From positions 36,859,249-36,923,248 of the forward strand of contig CM068317.1 in assembly GCA_034766995.1 (NCBI GenBank): a stretch of 64,000 nucleotides of DNA. The letters run 5' to 3'. The notes under the pieces are model-generated. The model made no database searches, was not told the origin of the DNA, and saw only the letters and a program-made list of their open reading frames with translations. A program made the translations under genes and the position numbers. Source of the DNA: Acanthacorydalis orientalis (taxonomy: Eukaryota; Arthropoda; Insecta; Megaloptera; Corydalidae). Below, one piece after another: positions 63,216 to 64,000 of this stretch (positions within the stretch are counted from its first letter, which is position 1; every line of letters starts with the position of its first letter).

Positions 63216-63735
63216 GTATATATGTATTGAAAATATTTTTTTCTTATTAGTTTTTCAATATATGAAGTAAAAATTTAGATTAAGCATGATTAGAGTTTAG
63301 TATTGGAATAGAGTACTTGAAATTATGAAAACTCACAATTATTGTAGTTATTTGGATCCAACAAACATCTGTATTTAAAATGATCTAGCAATCCTAACGA
63401 AAATCAGCGAAATTTATTAAAAGACATAATAGAATAACAGCAAGTAGATGGTAGTTACAAAGAATAAAAAAAATAAAAATATTTTTATTGAAGCTAACGC
63501 AATTAAAGCAGCAACAGAGAGTAGTGACAGCGGCAGAACTTTAATCGTTCTATTTTATAAAAATTCTACTACTACCTTAAATGATGAAACTTAACAAAAA
63601 AGTGTTGGTTATTGTCAATTCTGTACATATTTTATTTGTTTATCACAAATACTAGACATACGTGCGAGGTTATTAAAGGATTCTATTCATAATAAACATA
63701 GATAAAGATGCTAGATAATTCCACCATTGTTTTTA
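63212..63735. other. non-coding stretch
   Basis: A GC-richer patch at 63495-63550 (AGCAGCAACAGAGAGTAG); no frame or repeat. Confidence 0.4.
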
Positions 63736-63741
63736 TTGTAG

Positions 63742-63776
63742 TATATAAGGTGGCACTGCACTGAAATCATTCAGTG
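63742..63776 (+). promoter_or_regulatory. candidate TATA/initiator core promoter
   Basis: TATATAAG at 63742-63749 matches TATAWAAR exactly. TCAGT at 63771-63775 matches the arthropod initiator TCAKT. With the A of TCA (63773) as +1, the first T of the TATA box sits at -31, the canonical spacing. The initiator is also the right half of a perfect 8-bp hairpin, GCACTGAA-ATCA-TTCAGTGC (63758-63777). Any transcript would run rightwards, largely outside the window. No coding start is visible in the remaining 220 bp. Confidence 0.4.
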
Positions 63777-63779
63777 CTC

Positions 63780-64000
63780 TTTGCTGAATACTTTTACGGA
63801 TTTACATTACCAGAATAATAACAAAACAACGCTCTTACAAAATTATTTTCCATAGAAACATATTGAATATTTTTTTATAAAATTTTTTAAAAAATAATCA
63901 CTATTTAATTTGATTGGCTTAGGTTCATTTCGATTCGTGGAATGATGTACAGAAAATATTTTAATTACGCATAAAAAACTTCTTTATTTTCTAATTGAAA
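63780..64000. other. sequence downstream of candidate promoter
   Basis: AT-rich, with no ATG opening a long frame before the window ends. It could be 5' untranslated sequence if the promoter is real. Confidence 0.25.

Overview
The window looks like non-coding nuclear DNA from an insect-like animal. It is extremely AT-rich (by eye roughly a fifth to a quarter G+C). It carries about 49 perfect or near-perfect TA-dinucleotide arrays and decayed remains of four transposon classes: two mariner elements of the Hsmar1/cecropia type, one hAT-type MITE, three Helitron-like 3' ends, and one RTE-type LINE 3' fragment. The transposon mix and CpG-containing islands in an AT-rich background suit an arthropod, perhaps a hymenopteran, but nothing here fixes the species.

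No intact protein-coding gene is recognisable. Every open frame is short (121 codons or fewer). Nearly all are translations of TA arrays (Tyr-Ile runs), antisense shadows of transposons, or AT-rich chance frames. The region is best read as a gene desert or the inside of a very long intron. Short exons cannot be excluded without transcript data.

Layout: 1-8.4 kb is AT-rich DNA with TA arrays, three GC/CpG-richer islands (about 1.4-1.9, 3.2-3.7 and 5.6-6.3 kb), a 164-bp palindrome with a TA core (2070-2233) and a hAT MITE (5003-5269). From 8.4 to 12.8 kb lie a full-length but dead mariner (8453-9696) and an internally deleted mariner relative (12305-12805). From 13 to 41 kb AT-rich DNA and TA arrays alternate with islands at about 13.8, 16.2, 19.7, 21.4, 30.6, 32.7, 36.0, 38.1 and 39.8 kb; a Helitron-like end sits at 20.65-20.70 kb and a possible tRNA-derived SINE head at 40.5 kb. 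From 41 to 64 kb there is an RTE LINE remnant (42945-43312), Helitron-like ends at 43.9 and 53.8 kb, further islands (42.0, 44.6, 45.6, 48.0, 49.5, 51.8, 54.8, 57.9, 59.8 and 62.1 kb) and, at the right edge, a canonical-looking TATA/initiator pair at 63742-63776 pointing out of the window.

No multi-gene system, CRISPR array, rRNA or intact tRNA gene was found. The most interesting signals are structural: TA arrays sitting at the centre of inverted repeats, the recurring Helitron-like terminal hairpin, and motifs shared between the CpG-containing islands.
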